A stretch of 5,131 nt of DNA from Flavobacteriales bacterium (lineage in GTDB: Bacteria; Bacteroidota; Bacteroidia; Flavobacteriales_D; Sanyastnellaceae): positions 1 through 5,131 of the forward strand of contig CANGVU010000128.1 of NCBI GenBank assembly GCA_947457325.1, given 5' to 3'. The position numbers were made by a program, and so were the translations under genes. Position 1 is the stretch's first letter. Every line of letters begins with the position of its first letter. The notes beneath the pieces were generated by a model that was not told the origin of the DNA, ran no database searches, and saw only the letters and a program-made list of their open reading frames with translations. This document shows, in pieces, positions 4,711-5,131 of the stretch.

Positions 4711-5131
4711 ATCTCTTCCTCCAATTGTTTCTTATTGATACCAATTCATTCCAATGTTCAGCATGATTCTTCTTCATGCGATTCACCTTAAATACCGCTG
4801 CAATTTTCAAATTGTACCTGGACCAAGAAATTGAGAATAGTCCCAGCGAAATCAAAACAGCCAATAGCATCAATTGATTCATAAGGCCTGCTATAGGCAA
4901 CAAAGAAAGCAAAACACCCCAGATCAGCAAAGTGTAAAACGGAGATAAGAACGTAAAAAAGGCATACCGAATTGAATTATAAAACAACTCGTCTTGAACA
5001 TTCTTCTTGATAAAATTCTCAGTAAAGAAAGACAAAGGTCCATAAAGCAAATGACCCAATCGCCCTGGAATAAACTCAACCAACCAAAAAAACCAATCCT
5101 TCATTCGCACTTTAAAAAACATTTCGGTCTC
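4700..5131 (-). CDS. Membrane protein, probable C-terminal part of a glycerolipid acyltransferase (runs off right edge)
   Basis: The frame is open from the stop at 4700-4702 to the right edge. An ATG at 5122 gives 140 residues, but the codons before it (GAG ACC GAA) continue the frame, so the real start probably lies outside. Counting from that Met, two hydrophobic helices lie at about 53-77 and 80-99. Before them is an amphipathic region with IPGRLGHLLYGP (18-29) and ELFYNSIRYAFF (45-56), and after them a basic helical tail (about 100-140). This resembles the C-terminal extension of long Bacteroidota 1-acyl-glycerol-3-phosphate acyltransferase-like proteins, where the catalytic HxxxxD domain comes first. 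That domain is not in the window, so the call is inferred from memory of the family. If the ATG at 5122 is real, it is a small membrane protein of unknown function. It lies upstream of and overlaps the VOC gene by 11 bases. Confidence 0.6.
   Translation of the reverse strand, partial: ETEMFFKVRMKDWFFWLVEFIPGRLGHLLYGPLSFFTENFIKKNVQDELFYNSIRYAFFTFLSPFYTLLIWGVLLSLLPIAGLMNQLMLLAVLISLGLFSISWSRYNLKIAAVFKVNRMKKNHAEHWNELVSIRNNWRKRYEK
4717..4722 (-). promoter_or_regulatory. Strong Shine-Dalgarno (GGAGGA) of the VOC gene
   Basis: On the minus strand GGAGGA lies six bases before the VOC ATG and inside the end of the upstream coding sequence (codons for W, R and K). It is the only strong Shine-Dalgarno seen in this window. 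It fixes the VOC start and suggests re-initiation after the upstream gene ends. Confidence 0.75.

Noticed and set aside
1..5131. A defence, mobile-element or CRISPR system
   Set aside because: No repeat array, transposase, integrase, toxin-antitoxin pair or nuclease is visible; all genes fit regulatory, metabolic or envelope families.

Overview
The window looks like ordinary chromosomal DNA from a member of the Bacteroidota. The evidence is a moderately AT-rich composition, mostly absent Shine-Dalgarno sequences, two exact matches to the Bacteroidota -7 promoter element (TAnnTTTG), and several protein families in forms I associate with that phylum: a sensor-less PhoR-type kinase with a PhoB-type regulator, a four-module VOC protein, and a TolB-like secreted protein. 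Species cannot be named from the sequence.

Layout, left to right. Positions 1-337 (minus) hold the N-terminus of a secreted protein that runs off the left edge and resembles the Bacteroidota TolB-like/peptidase-MA-type family. A 31-bp gap separates it from a divergent metallo-beta-lactamase-fold hydrolase of the glyoxalase II type (369-1034, plus). That gene converges, with only 6 bp between stops, on a two-component operon on the minus strand: an OmpR/PhoB-type response regulator (2087-2770) followed by a PhoR-type histidine kinase (1041-2087), joined by a TGATG stop/start overlap. An 86-87 bp divergent control region (2771-2857) separates the regulator from a short-chain dehydrogenase/reductase (2858-3649, plus). 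The SDR gene converges on a two-gene minus-strand unit: a membrane protein fragment resembling the C-terminus of a long glycerolipid acyltransferase (4700 to the right edge), then a double-domain VOC/glyoxalase-fold protein (3646-4710). The SDR and VOC stop codons share the bases TTAA.

How the genes relate. The kinase and regulator form one phosphorelay. The divergent region in front of the regulator is the most structured non-coding DNA in the window. It has an exact -7 box for each direction, an 11-bp inverted repeat near its edges, and a central TTAAGG-N5-TTAACG direct repeat with the 11-bp period typical of OmpR/PhoB-family binding sites. This suggests, but does not prove, that the regulator controls itself and the SDR. 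The acyltransferase-like gene and the VOC gene are translationally coupled. The remaining neighbours need not share a pathway.

I do not see a new defence, mobile or biosynthetic system. There is no tRNA, rRNA, CRISPR array or insertion sequence. The points most worth a second look are the divergent control region, the uneven metal-ligand pattern in the VOC protein, and the two edge genes that are incomplete here.
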